Of a stretch of 50,268 bases of DNA, positions 41,930-49,396 are shown piece after piece. Position numbers and translations under genes: made by a program. The notes below the pieces were generated by a model. It had not been told where the DNA came from and did no database searches. It saw only the letters and a list, made by a program, of their open reading frames with translations. Within the stretch, counting starts at the first letter, position 1. Each line of letters starts with the position of its first letter. The stretch is from Akkermansiaceae bacterium UBA3385 (lineage in GTDB: Bacteria > Verrucomicrobiota > Verrucomicrobiia > Verrucomicrobiales > Akkermansiaceae): the NCBI GenBank assembly GCA_002358905.1, contig DEPT01000066.1:1-50268 (forward strand), read 5' to 3'.

Positions 41930-44314
41930 ATGAAGAACGCCATCAAGTTTTTATGTACCTTTGCATGCTCGGCAGCCAGCCTGTCACTTGCAGAAATTGT
42001 GCCCGTGTGGTCTGTAGACGTGGCAGTACCTGGTGAAAAAGTTGCCCTCTATCTCGTGGATACAGAAGTAGGCGAGGACTTATTCAATATCCAGAAAAGG
42101 CCCACCGTGGAAAACGCAGCACTGGAAGTGATGCAACACTATGCAGGAGCCAACCCCATGGATCCGAACCGGGCAGCAATGGAAATATACCCCTTGCAGA
42201 TTATTCCGGATGCGCCTGGCGAAGTCAAGGTCAAGGAACTGGAAGTGCAATACAACTCCGGGCGAAAGGAAACCATCGATATTCCCACCCTGCCCGTTGT
42301 TTCTCAAAGTGCAATACGGTGGATGAAATCTCCCGTTAACTTCGGTGTGCTGTGGTACACTAACATCAAGGATGGATATGCACACCAACCAGTCAAAACC
42401 TCCATCAAGCTACTGCTTCCCGGTGGTATTGATACCGTTGCTGCGCCTCAGCTCAGTGCCGTCAATGTGAAAGTGGGCACATTCCAACCCACGATGCAAG
42501 GTGTACTGGCCATGGTTCACAACCAGGCTATGGGCAGCACCACAGCCTATGCAAAAGGCCAGACATGGCGCACGGTTGACTACACAGGCACCCTTACACC
42601 TTTCCGCGAAGGAAATTCAGATGTAGCAGGCAAAATCATTCTGGAACAAAGGCAGGGATTCTTCACCCTCATGCGGGCCGAAGCTGAGCTTCCTGTTCTT
42701 TCCATCGGCGCACTTCCCCTGCCCCCGGGAGCACCTGCCAACTTTGCGGACATGGTGGGTGAATACTCCATTTCGGCTACAACATCTGCCACGAGCCTTG
42801 CCATGCACGAAGCTGTGGAAGTGGAAATCACCGTCAAAGGTACGGGCAACCTGGAACAACTCGAATGCCCCAAACCCAGCGATTCCGCAGACTGGAAACT
42901 GGTTCCGGCCACAAGAAAACCCATTGTAGGCCCCAATGGGGAAACTCTTGGCATGGTATTCAGCCAGTTGCTTCGCCCAACAGCTGAAGTAGGCGGTATT
43001 CCGTCTTTCTCTTTCTCCTATTTTGACCCGAAACGCATGGAATACCGGCAAGCCTCTACTGCACCAATTCCGTTACAATGGAAAGCAACGGAAAATAATG
43101 GCAGCGGCATCCAGCATATTGCAGCGGCAGAGCCGCCCCCGGCCGGCACTGTCCCGGTAGCAGAAATGACTGATATCTACGGCCATGTAACGCGCGACAT
43201 GTACGGTTTCGTCTGGGATTTACCGCGCTGGCTGTGGTATCTTCTCTACCTCCCCGCCATTCTCCTTCTGGGGGCACTGGGAATCAATCTCCTGCGACGC
43301 ACCGTAGCAGCCGGCGCCGTCAAGCGGTCTCGAGATAAGGAACTGAACGAACTGGCCAACAGAAAGGATGCTCTCAGCTTCCTGAAAGGTGCTGGAGCCT
43401 ACATTGAAACCCATGTGGCTGCAGATGAAATGACCCCGGAACTGAGCCGGATTCTGAACCGGCGTGATGAAGAAGCCTTCCGCCCGAATGCGCAGGCCAG
43501 TATCTCCCCGCAGGAACGCAATATCATCATGAAGGCACTGCGCAACATCTCCCTGAAAGCCAGCATCCTGTTGCTGTGCATAGCTCCGCATGTTCTGGCG
43601 GATACCGCTATGGAGGCATACCAGGGAGGGCAGTACAGCAAAGCCATTACCCAGTTGGAACAAGCAGCGGACTACCCGGAAGCTCTTCGCCAATACAATA
43701 TCGGAAACTGTCAATATCGTCTGGGCCAGCACGGACAGGCTGCACTGAGCTATGCCCGAGCTCTGCAAAACGACCCCGGTTTCAAGGAAGCTCGAGCCAA
43801 CCTGGAGTTTATTCAGCGTAAGGAGGGAGCCCTGCTTCCCGGCAATTCCATCACGCACGACATCTTCACACTGATTACACCATCTCAGCTCTGGATTGCT
43901 ACCATCGTCAGCACGGCGCTGCTGGCACTCTGCTTTGCCTTGCTCCTTGCCCGGAAAGGTACGAACAAACCCTGGTTGCAGGCCTGTACTGCCATCACCG
44001 CAGTGGCATCTCTGCTTTGTGCGGCGGACTGGGGATACTACACAACCCGGCTGACACCGGATCTTTCCTCCCTGCCACCCGCCAATGTGGCCTACGTGGT
44101 AAAGGCAACAGCACTGCTCAATAGTGCTGACACCAAGGGTGCCAGCATCATGAAGCTTCCGGCTTCCACTCCGGTTCAACTGCTTACCACACGCAGCAGC
44201 TGGTGCTATGTCGAGACACTCACAGGAGTTCGAGGCTGGGTGAACGCAGCAGATGTAGCCCACCTCATGCCCGACGCCGGTGCACCAGAACTTCCCCTGC
44301 TCATCCGCTTTTAA
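41930..44314 (+). CDS. batD: BatD-BatE fusion with TPR and SH3-like end
   Basis: The protein has 794 residues. A signal peptide (1-21) and BatD-type beta-rich periplasmic domains run to about 415. A membrane segment (about 428-452, 'WYLLYLPAILLLGALGINLL') is followed by a cytoplasmic stretch. At M534 a second signal-peptide-like segment begins ('MKALRNISLKASILLLCIAP', ending 'HVLA'). Then come BatE-like TPR repeats ('QYSKAITQLEQAADYPEALRQY', 'ALSYARALQNDPGFKEARANL'), two membrane helices (about 655-700) and an SH3b-like end ('SSWCYVETLTGVRGWVNAADV'). Separate batD and batE genes are usual. The internal ATG (43529) could also serve as a start for a free BatE. Confidence 0.85.
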   Translation: MKNAIKFLCTFACSAASLSLAEIVPVWSVDVAVPGEKVALYLVDTEVGEDLFNIQKRPTVENAALEVMQHYAGANPMDPNRAAMEIYPLQIIPDAPGEVKVKELEVQYNSGRKETIDIPTLPVVSQSAIRWMKSPVNFGVLWYTNIKDGYAHQPVKTSIKLLLPGGIDTVAAPQLSAVNVKVGTFQPTMQGVLAMVHNQAMGSTTAYAKGQTWRTVDYTGTLTPFREGNSDVAGKIILEQRQGFFTLMRAEAELPVLSIGALPLPPGAPANFADMVGEYSISATTSATSLAMHEAVEVEITVKGTGNLEQLECPKPSDSADWKLVPATRKPIVGPNGETLGMVFSQLLRPTAEVGGIPSFSFSYFDPKRMEYRQASTAPIPLQWKATENNGSGIQHIAAAEPPPAGTVPVAEMTDIYGHVTRDMYGFVWDLPRWLWYLLYLPAILLLGALGINLLRRTVAAGAVKRSRDKELNELANRKDALSFLKGAGAYIETHVAADEMTPELSRILNRRDEEAFRPNAQASISPQERNIIMKALRNISLKASILLLCIAPHVLADTAMEAYQGGQYSKAITQLEQAADYPEALRQYNIGNCQYRLGQHGQAALSYARALQNDPGFKEARANLEFIQRKEGALLPGNSITHDIFTLITPSQLWIATIVSTALLALCFALLLARKGTNKPWLQACTAITAVASLLCAADWGYYTTRLTPDLSSLPPANVAYVVKATALLNSADTKGASIMKLPASTPVQLLTTRSSWCYVETLTGVRGWVNAADVAHLMPDAGAPELPLLIRF

Positions 44315-45309
44315 TGAAAAAGCCCTTGCACAAGGCAGCTGGTATTCTTTCCGGCATTCTCCTGGTGCTGCCGCTGCTGTGGAGCGCAGGGCTCTGGTAT
44401 TACCAGCCGGTAAGCCTGATACCCGGAATTCTCTGGATTGCCGCGGTAGCAGTATGGTGGAAGTTTCGGAGCAGACCGTCTATTCACCTGGTTCTTTGGC
44501 TGCTTATAGGCATTAATGTCATTACATATTCGTACATCCCCGGCCCCACACCGGAAAAATGGCAGAAGCCATGGGCCGTTGCTCCCGAATTTGAGCAAGA
44601 AGGTGATATCCTCACCATCCGCAATATCCGTGATTTCCGATACCGGACAGAAGAAGACAGCGATGCCCGCTATATCTCGGAGACGTATGACTTGAACTCG
44701 CTAATCGGTGTAGACTTTGCCGAGTGCCACTGGGATGGTCTGGAAACCGTGTGCCATACCATGCTCAGCTTTCATTTTACGGACGGGCGCAGGCTGGTCG
44801 TTTCTGCAGAAACGCGTCTCCCGGAAGGTGTAGAACAAGGTGCCATCCCGGGGTTATATAAAAAATACGGAATACTCTATCTGTTTGGAACGGAAGAAGA
44901 CATCTTCGGGCTCCGCACCAACATACGCCACGAGGACCTCAGTGTCTATCCGCTCCGCATCGAACAAAGCGGAGCCCGGAAACTACTGCAGCATTACATT
45001 GACCTCTCGCGCGAGGCTGAAGAAGAGCATCTGCCATACAATACCATTACGGGTAACTGCTCCACCGGACTAGTCAGCGGTTTCCGAGCTCTCGTGCCAG
45101 ATATGCCCCGTAAATACGATTTCCTGCCCTTGCACAACGGCAGCATTGCCGGTTTGCTCATCAACTACGGAGCTGTTCAATCACGCCCGAATGAAAGCGA
45201 AGAGGGAATTCGCAAACGCTGCTATGTGGGATATGATATCCCCATGGAGGGATACTCACGAAACCTCCGTGAAAAAATCGGGCAAAAGCCTACGGAATCC
45301 GGTCTGTAA
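44314..45309 (+). CDS. DUF4105-type membrane-anchored periplasmic protein
   Basis: The protein has 331 residues from the ATG at 44314, which overlaps the batD stop by 1 nt (TAATG); the upstream in-frame extension lies inside batD and is rejected. Three or so membrane helices (about 10-75) precede a periplasmic DUF4105-like domain (about 90-310). The diagnostic part is 'NTITGNCSTGLVSGFR' (about 243-258), where the family's conserved N-C-[ST] occurs. Some relatives (Lnb-like) are described as lipoprotein-related, but no activity is assured. Position at the end of the Bat operon suggests a linked envelope role. Confidence 0.75.
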   Translation: MKKPLHKAAGILSGILLVLPLLWSAGLWYYQPVSLIPGILWIAAVAVWWKFRSRPSIHLVLWLLIGINVITYSYIPGPTPEKWQKPWAVAPEFEQEGDILTIRNIRDFRYRTEEDSDARYISETYDLNSLIGVDFAECHWDGLETVCHTMLSFHFTDGRRLVVSAETRLPEGVEQGAIPGLYKKYGILYLFGTEEDIFGLRTNIRHEDLSVYPLRIEQSGARKLLQHYIDLSREAEEEHLPYNTITGNCSTGLVSGFRALVPDMPRKYDFLPLHNGSIAGLLINYGAVQSRPNESEEGIRKRCYVGYDIPMEGYSRNLREKIGQKPTESGL

Positions 45310-45331
45310 AGCATCACGGCCACGCGGTCTC

Positions 45332-45356
45332 CTCGCGGACTCCTCTCGCGGACTCC
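45332..45356. repeat. Two 13-bp direct repeats after the bat operon
   Basis: CTCGCGGACTCCT at 45332-45344 is repeated as CTCGCGGACTCCG from 45345. It lies 22 bp after the DUF4105 stop in the 122-bp gap before the glycosidase gene. No clear terminator hairpin is seen there. Confidence 0.8.
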
Positions 45357-45370
45357 GGTAAACTTTCCGC

Positions 45371-45399
45371 TTGCCATGCGGGTTTCACTATGTTAGAGT
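45371..45399 (+). promoter_or_regulatory. Promoter for GH36-like lipoprotein gene
   Basis: TTGCCA (45371-45376), 17-bp spacer ending TGT, TAGAGT (45394-45399), an extended -10. The leader is about 26 nt, lacks Shine-Dalgarno, and ends 'TTGTTTAGGTT' before the ATG at 45432. Confidence 0.5.
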
Positions 45400-45431
45400 A
45401 TTGCTTGAATAGTGACCCAATTGTTTAGGTT

Positions 45432-47993
45432 ATGCGTAATAATATTTTTCTGAAATCGCTACTGGCAGTCCTTGTTGCCGCAGGCATGGGGACAAGCCTT
45501 ACCAGCTGCAACGAAGACAAGCAGGCCGACACTCCCAAGGCAACTGCAGTAGAAAACGAGGCAGGCCAGATTACCTGCACCCTGGAAAACAGCACGCTTT
45601 CCGCCACCTTTGAATACAAGGACGGCAGCGTGGTATTCGGCGGGCTGAAGGCAGCAGACGGCACCCAGCTTCTGCAGAGCGGAGGCAACGTATTCTCCCT
45701 TACCCTGGCCAACGGGCAGCAGGTGAACATGAAGTCCTCCAAGCTGCAGGTTCAGTCTCTTTCCCCGAATCCCAATGCCCTGCGCCAGTCCGAAAAGCTT
45801 TCCGGCAGTGCCGTATCGGCCACCTTCACCGCCCCGGACAATTCATTCAGCATTGAGTGGAAGGCCATTCTGCGTGAGGGTTCACACTACCTGCGCCAGG
45901 AATTCACGCTGAAGGCCACGGATGCGCCCGTTCCCTTTGCCAGCATCACCCCCCTGCAGGTGATTCCCACCGAGGAAGGCGGCATCCCTTCCATTTCCGG
46001 CAACACGACCCACGGCACCGTGGCTGTGACGGATTCCATGTTCATGGGTCTGGAAACGCCGATGTCTGTGATGACTGTGGGCAAGCACGGTGCCACCCAG
46101 GAGGATACCTGGTCAGCCCAGAGCTGGACGCCCGGTATGTTCGGCAGTGTCTTTGCAGTACCGGAGAGCTTCCACCCAGTGTACGGCAACCAGTATGACG
46201 AGAAGAACGGGCCGGCAGTAAAGCACCTGGTAGCCGCAGAAGGCCCGGTCAAGTTTGAGGAACCCGGCGAATGCGCCATTGACTTCAAGTATGAGAGCGG
46301 CAACAACCGTCTCAACATTGTAGGCGTGCAGCTGGTGACCACCTCCGGCCAGGTGGTTTCTGAGGATATCCACTCCGGCTTCACCGGCAACAATTCCAGC
46401 GACTCCACCTACCGCGTGATTGTTCCCGTGACGGGCACCTACAACCTGCGCTACTGGGTGCAGAAGAAGACAGAGCCCATCACCAGCTCCGGCCGTATTT
46501 CTCTCTCCCTCGCCACCGGCAATCCGGAGGTTGACACCGACCCCATTCCCGAGGACATGGTGCGCGGCACCTGGGTGCGCAAGGCAAACCTGACCAAGGA
46601 ATCCCCCTGGAAGGTGAGCTCCGTTATCGGTCTGTTCACCCCCGGCCAGCAGCGCCGCTCCTTCCTTTCTTACATTGAGAGCGAAAAGCCCGTCCCCTAC
46701 CGCACCATGGTGCACTACAATGACTGGTACGAAGTAGGCATCACTCTGCATGACTATGAGGCCCCCGCCAAGCGCACCAGCGAGAAGATGTCCCTTGATA
46801 TCCTCAACACCTGGAAGAAGGAGCTCTTCGAGAAACGCAACACCAAGCTTGATGCCTACGTTCTCGATGACGGCTGGGATGACTTCAACAGCCTGTGGGA
46901 CTTCCACATCGGGTTCCCGAATGGTTTCTCCAAGCTGAACGAGGTTGCCACCAGCATGGGCTGCGGCATGGGCACCTGGCTTGGCCCGGTGGGTGGCTAC
47001 GGCTCCAGCAAGCGCATGCGTATCAACTACTGGAACCAGACTCATCCCAATAACCGCATTGCCAATTTCGAGCTTTCCAACCCGGAATATTTCAATGCCT
47101 TCGTGGATCGCTGCAAGTTCATGATCAAGAACTATGACATGCGCTACTTCAAGTTCGACGGCATTTCCACCAAGTTCCACGCCAAGGGCCCGGGAGCTCT
47201 GGAGGACGCCGAGGGTATTCTGCGTGTGCTCACCGCCCTGCGCGAAGCCCGCCCGGATATCTACCTCAACACCACGGTGGGCACCTGGGCCAGTCCTTTC
47301 TGGTTCATGTATGCCGATTCCATCTGGCGCCAGGAGAATGACTTTGACCAGATTGGCAACGCCGGTGATGCCCGCGACAAGTGGATTACCTATCGCGACC
47401 GTCTGGTGCACGAGGTATTCGTGGAAGGAGCCCCGCTCTTCCCCATCAATGCAGTCATGGTTCACGGAACCATCATCACCAAGAATGGACCGCCCCGTGT
47501 GATGAGCCAGGATCCCGCCAACTGCATCAAGGAAATGCGCACGGCCTTCGCCAGCGGCTCAGGTCTTCAGGAAATCTATACCGATACTGACATTCTGAAC
47601 AAGAACGATGGCGTGCTCTGGGATGAGCTTGCCAGCTGCATCGCCTGGGTTCGCCGCAATGCCGATGTGCTGGCAGACACGCACTGGGTAGGCGGTAATC
47701 CCTGGAACAAGAAAACCCAGGACGGAGATATCTACGGCTGGGCCTCCTGGAACCCGGAGAAGTGCACTCTCGCGCTGCGCAATTCCTCCTCCAAGCCCAA
47801 GACTCTCAAGTCCACCCTGCGCCAGATTCTGGATGTGCCGCCCGGTGTGACCGGTTCTACTACGCTGCTGAGCTCCTTTGCCGACCAGCGACAGCTCAAG
47901 GGCATTATGAACCGTAAGCTGAATTACGACACCGTCATCAGCATTACTTTGGAGCCCATGGAAGTCATCGTCATGGAAGGTTCCAATAATTAA
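45432..47993 (+). CDS. GH36-like alpha-galactosidase/N-acetylgalactosaminidase lipoprotein
   Basis: The protein has 853 residues. A lipoprotein signal ends LTSC (C26), so it is probably anchored in the outer membrane. An N-terminal beta-supersandwich (about 40-380) precedes a (beta/alpha)8 barrel. The barrel contains 'DAYVLDDGWDDFNSLWDFH' (about 473), 'FPNGFSKL', 'YFKFDGIS' with nucleophile candidate D576, and 'MYADSIWRQENDFDQIG' with acid/base candidate D629. This is the clan-D (GH36/GH27) plan. Mucin or glycan alpha-galactoside cleavage is inferred from family and likely host. Its codon use is notably richer in G/C-ending codons (AAG, GGC) than its neighbours, which fits high expression. 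It is monocistronic. Confidence 0.8.
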   Translation: MRNNIFLKSLLAVLVAAGMGTSLTSCNEDKQADTPKATAVENEAGQITCTLENSTLSATFEYKDGSVVFGGLKAADGTQLLQSGGNVFSLTLANGQQVNMKSSKLQVQSLSPNPNALRQSEKLSGSAVSATFTAPDNSFSIEWKAILREGSHYLRQEFTLKATDAPVPFASITPLQVIPTEEGGIPSISGNTTHGTVAVTDSMFMGLETPMSVMTVGKHGATQEDTWSAQSWTPGMFGSVFAVPESFHPVYGNQYDEKNGPAVKHLVAAEGPVKFEEPGECAIDFKYESGNNRLNIVGVQLVTTSGQVVSEDIHSGFTGNNSSDSTYRVIVPVTGTYNLRYWVQKKTEPITSSGRISLSLATGNPEVDTDPIPEDMVRGTWVRKANLTKESPWKVSSVIGLFTPGQQRRSFLSYIESEKPVPYRTMVHYNDWYEVGITLHDYEAPAKRTSEKMSLDILNTWKKELFEKRNTKLDAYVLDDGWDDFNSLWDFHIGFPNGFSKLNEVATSMGCGMGTWLGPVGGYGSSKRMRINYWNQTHPNNRIANFELSNPEYFNAFVDRCKFMIKNYDMRYFKFDGISTKFHAKGPGALEDAEGILRVLTALREARPDIYLNTTVGTWASPFWFMYADSIWRQENDFDQIGNAGDARDKWITYRDRLVHEVFVEGAPLFPINAVMVHGTIITKNGPPRVMSQDPANCIKEMRTAFASGSGLQEIYTDTDILNKNDGVLWDELASCIAWVRRNADVLADTHWVGGNPWNKKTQDGDIYGWASWNPEKCTLALRNSSSKPKTLKSTLRQILDVPPGVTGSTTLLSSFADQRQLKGIMNRKLNYDTVISITLEPMEVIVMEGSNN

Positions 47994-48016
47994 TTTAAAC
48001 GCCCTCATTTCATCAT

Positions 48017-48050
48017 CAGCCACCTGCCTTGTCCGGGCCGGTGGCTGTTT
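48017..48050 (+). terminator. Terminator after GH36-like gene
   Basis: Stem CAGCCACC (48017-48024) with GGTGGCTG (48040-48047), with extra G/C pairs possible in the loop, followed by TTTGTTTG. Confidence 0.8.
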
Positions 48051-48095
48051 GTTTGTCCGTTTACCGGTACCGCTCCAGCGGCAGATGCTTCGAAT

Positions 48096-48143
48096 AATCT
48101 AATTTTATAGATTCGCACTTAGCCTTCCTGTCACTTCCTGTCA
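48096..48143. promoter_or_regulatory. Dyad and tandem 10-mers upstream of fur-like gene
   Basis: The inverted repeat AATCTA-N6-TAGATT (48096-48113) is followed by two exact tandem copies of CTTCCTGTCA (48124-48133, 48134-48143), ending 17 bp before the -35. These are candidate operator sites for autoregulation or for another regulator. The dyad does not match the classical Fur box. Confidence 0.4.
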
Positions 48144-48160
48144 CGAAATTATATTTATTC

Positions 48161-48188
48161 TTGCCAAAGGATGTTAATTCTGTATAAT
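48161..48188 (+). promoter_or_regulatory. Promoter for the fur-like gene
   Basis: TTGCCA (48161-48166), 16-bp spacer, perfect TATAAT (48183-48188). The ATG at 48205 follows after 16 nt, for a leader of about 10 nt. Confidence 0.6.
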
Positions 48189-48204
48189 AGAAGCGTTCTA
48201 AGTT

Positions 48205-48633
48205 ATGGTCACTTCAAAAACAAATACAAGCCGCAGCATGGCAACAAGTCTTGTGAGAAACGCCGGGGTCCGTATGACCCGCCAGCGTCGCGCCGTGCTG
48301 GAAACAATTCTAAGTTCACACGACCACCCGACAGCAGCCGTCATCTACGAACGAACAAAGTCTCACATGGCGGGCATCTCCCTGGCAACAGTGTACAACT
48401 GTCTGGAGACGCTTTCAGAAGCAGGAATCATCAATCACCTGAATTTTGACAATGGCCCCTCACGGTTCTGCCCGAATCTGAAACCGCATGTACATCTGCT
48501 GGACGACACAAACAACCGAGTTCTGGATATCCAGCTCAAAGCCGGACTCCGCCCGGAAGATGTCTTTGATTTGCCTGAAGGTACCTGCGTGACACGCATG
48601 GACGCTTGCCTACACGGCAATATTCCTGTATAA
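48205..48633 (+). CDS. Fur/PerR-family regulator without CxxC zinc site
   Basis: The protein has 142 residues. The winged helix is canonical: 'GVRMTRQRRAVLETILSSHDHPTA' and 'ISLATVYNCLETLSEAGII'. The sensory metal site looks PerR-like in part, with D in 'NFDNG' and the H-x-H of 'KPHVHLLDD'. The structural-zinc cysteines that normally follow (CxxC) are replaced by D-x-x-N, and the distal C-terminal CxxC is absent. The family responds to iron, manganese, zinc or peroxide. Directly upstream of sufC, it is a natural candidate to control Fe-S assembly. Its stop overlaps the -10 of the sufC promoter. Confidence 0.88.
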   Translation: MVTSKTNTSRSMATSLVRNAGVRMTRQRRAVLETILSSHDHPTAAVIYERTKSHMAGISLATVYNCLETLSEAGIINHLNFDNGPSRFCPNLKPHVHLLDDTNNRVLDIQLKAGLRPEDVFDLPEGTCVTRMDACLHGNIPV

Positions 48634-48634
48634 T
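48606..48634 (+). promoter_or_regulatory. Promoter for sufCB
   Basis: TTGCCT (48606-48611), 17-bp spacer, perfect TATAAT (48629-48634), with the TAA of the fur-like gene inside the -10. The ATG of sufC follows after 11 nt, giving a leader of about 5 nt. Confidence 0.6.
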
Positions 48635-48645
48635 CGCCCCCAGCA

Positions 48646-49395
48646 ATGAGTCTGGTCATCAAAAATCTGCATGCGCGTGTCAAGGATGGCGCGCCTATTC
48701 TTAACGGCATTAACCTGGAAATTCCTAAGGGAGAGGTACATGCCATCATGGGGCCGAACGGTTCCGGCAAATCCACGCTCTCGAAAGTCCTCTGCGGCCA
48801 CCCGGATTACGAAGTGACTGCCGGTAGTGCAGAAATGGACGGACAGGATCTCTTTTCCATGAGTGTGGATGAGCGCAGCCGTGCAGGGCTCTTCCTGGCC
48901 TTCCAATATCCAGTGGAAGTTCCTGGTGTGACCAATGCCAACTTCATGCGCGCCGCGCTCCAGGCTCGCCTGCCCAAGGGAGAAGAGCTGGAAGCTGTTG
49001 CTTTCTACAAGGAACTACGCGGCAAGATGAAGGAACTGGGCATTGACCCGAAGTTCACCGCCCGCGCCGTGAACGAAGGTTTCTCCGGCGGCGAAAAGAA
49101 GCGCAATGACATTCTGCAGATGATGATGCTTAACCCCAGCTACGCTATTCTGGACGAAACGGATAGTGGTCTGGATGTAGATGCTCTGCGCATTGTATCT
49201 GATGGAGTGAATGCCATGAGAGCTCCGTACCGCAGCTTCTTGGTCATCACCCACTACAAACGCCTGCTGGACTATATCCGTCCGGATGTGGTACATGTGC
49301 TCTACAAGGGCCGGATTGTCCGCACAGCCGGATTTGAATTGGTGGATCACATTGAGCAGCACGGCTTTGATTTTCTGAAGACCGAGGAGCTCTGA
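48646..49395 (+). CDS. sufC: Fe-S cluster assembly ATPase SufC
   Basis: The protein has 249 residues. It is an ABC ATPase with Walker A GPNGSGKST (about 37-45), the SufC-type signature 'EGFSGGEKKRNDILQMM' (about 145) and Walker B 'YAILDETDSGLDVDALRIV'. It drives the SufBCD scaffold that builds Fe-S clusters in the cytoplasm. The order sufC-sufB, rather than sufBCD, and one base between the genes indicate a single transcript. Confidence 0.97.
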   Translation: MSLVIKNLHARVKDGAPILNGINLEIPKGEVHAIMGPNGSGKSTLSKVLCGHPDYEVTAGSAEMDGQDLFSMSVDERSRAGLFLAFQYPVEVPGVTNANFMRAALQARLPKGEELEAVAFYKELRGKMKELGIDPKFTARAVNEGFSGGEKKRNDILQMMMLNPSYAILDETDSGLDVDALRIVSDGVNAMRAPYRSFLVITHYKRLLDYIRPDVVHVLYKGRIVRTAGFELVDHIEQHGFDFLKTEEL

Positions 49396-49396
49396 C

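Noticed and set aside
44203..44313. N-terminal extension of the DUF4105 gene
   Set aside because: Arg/Ser/Pro-rich and inside batD-batE; the ATG at 44314 precedes a proper membrane segment.
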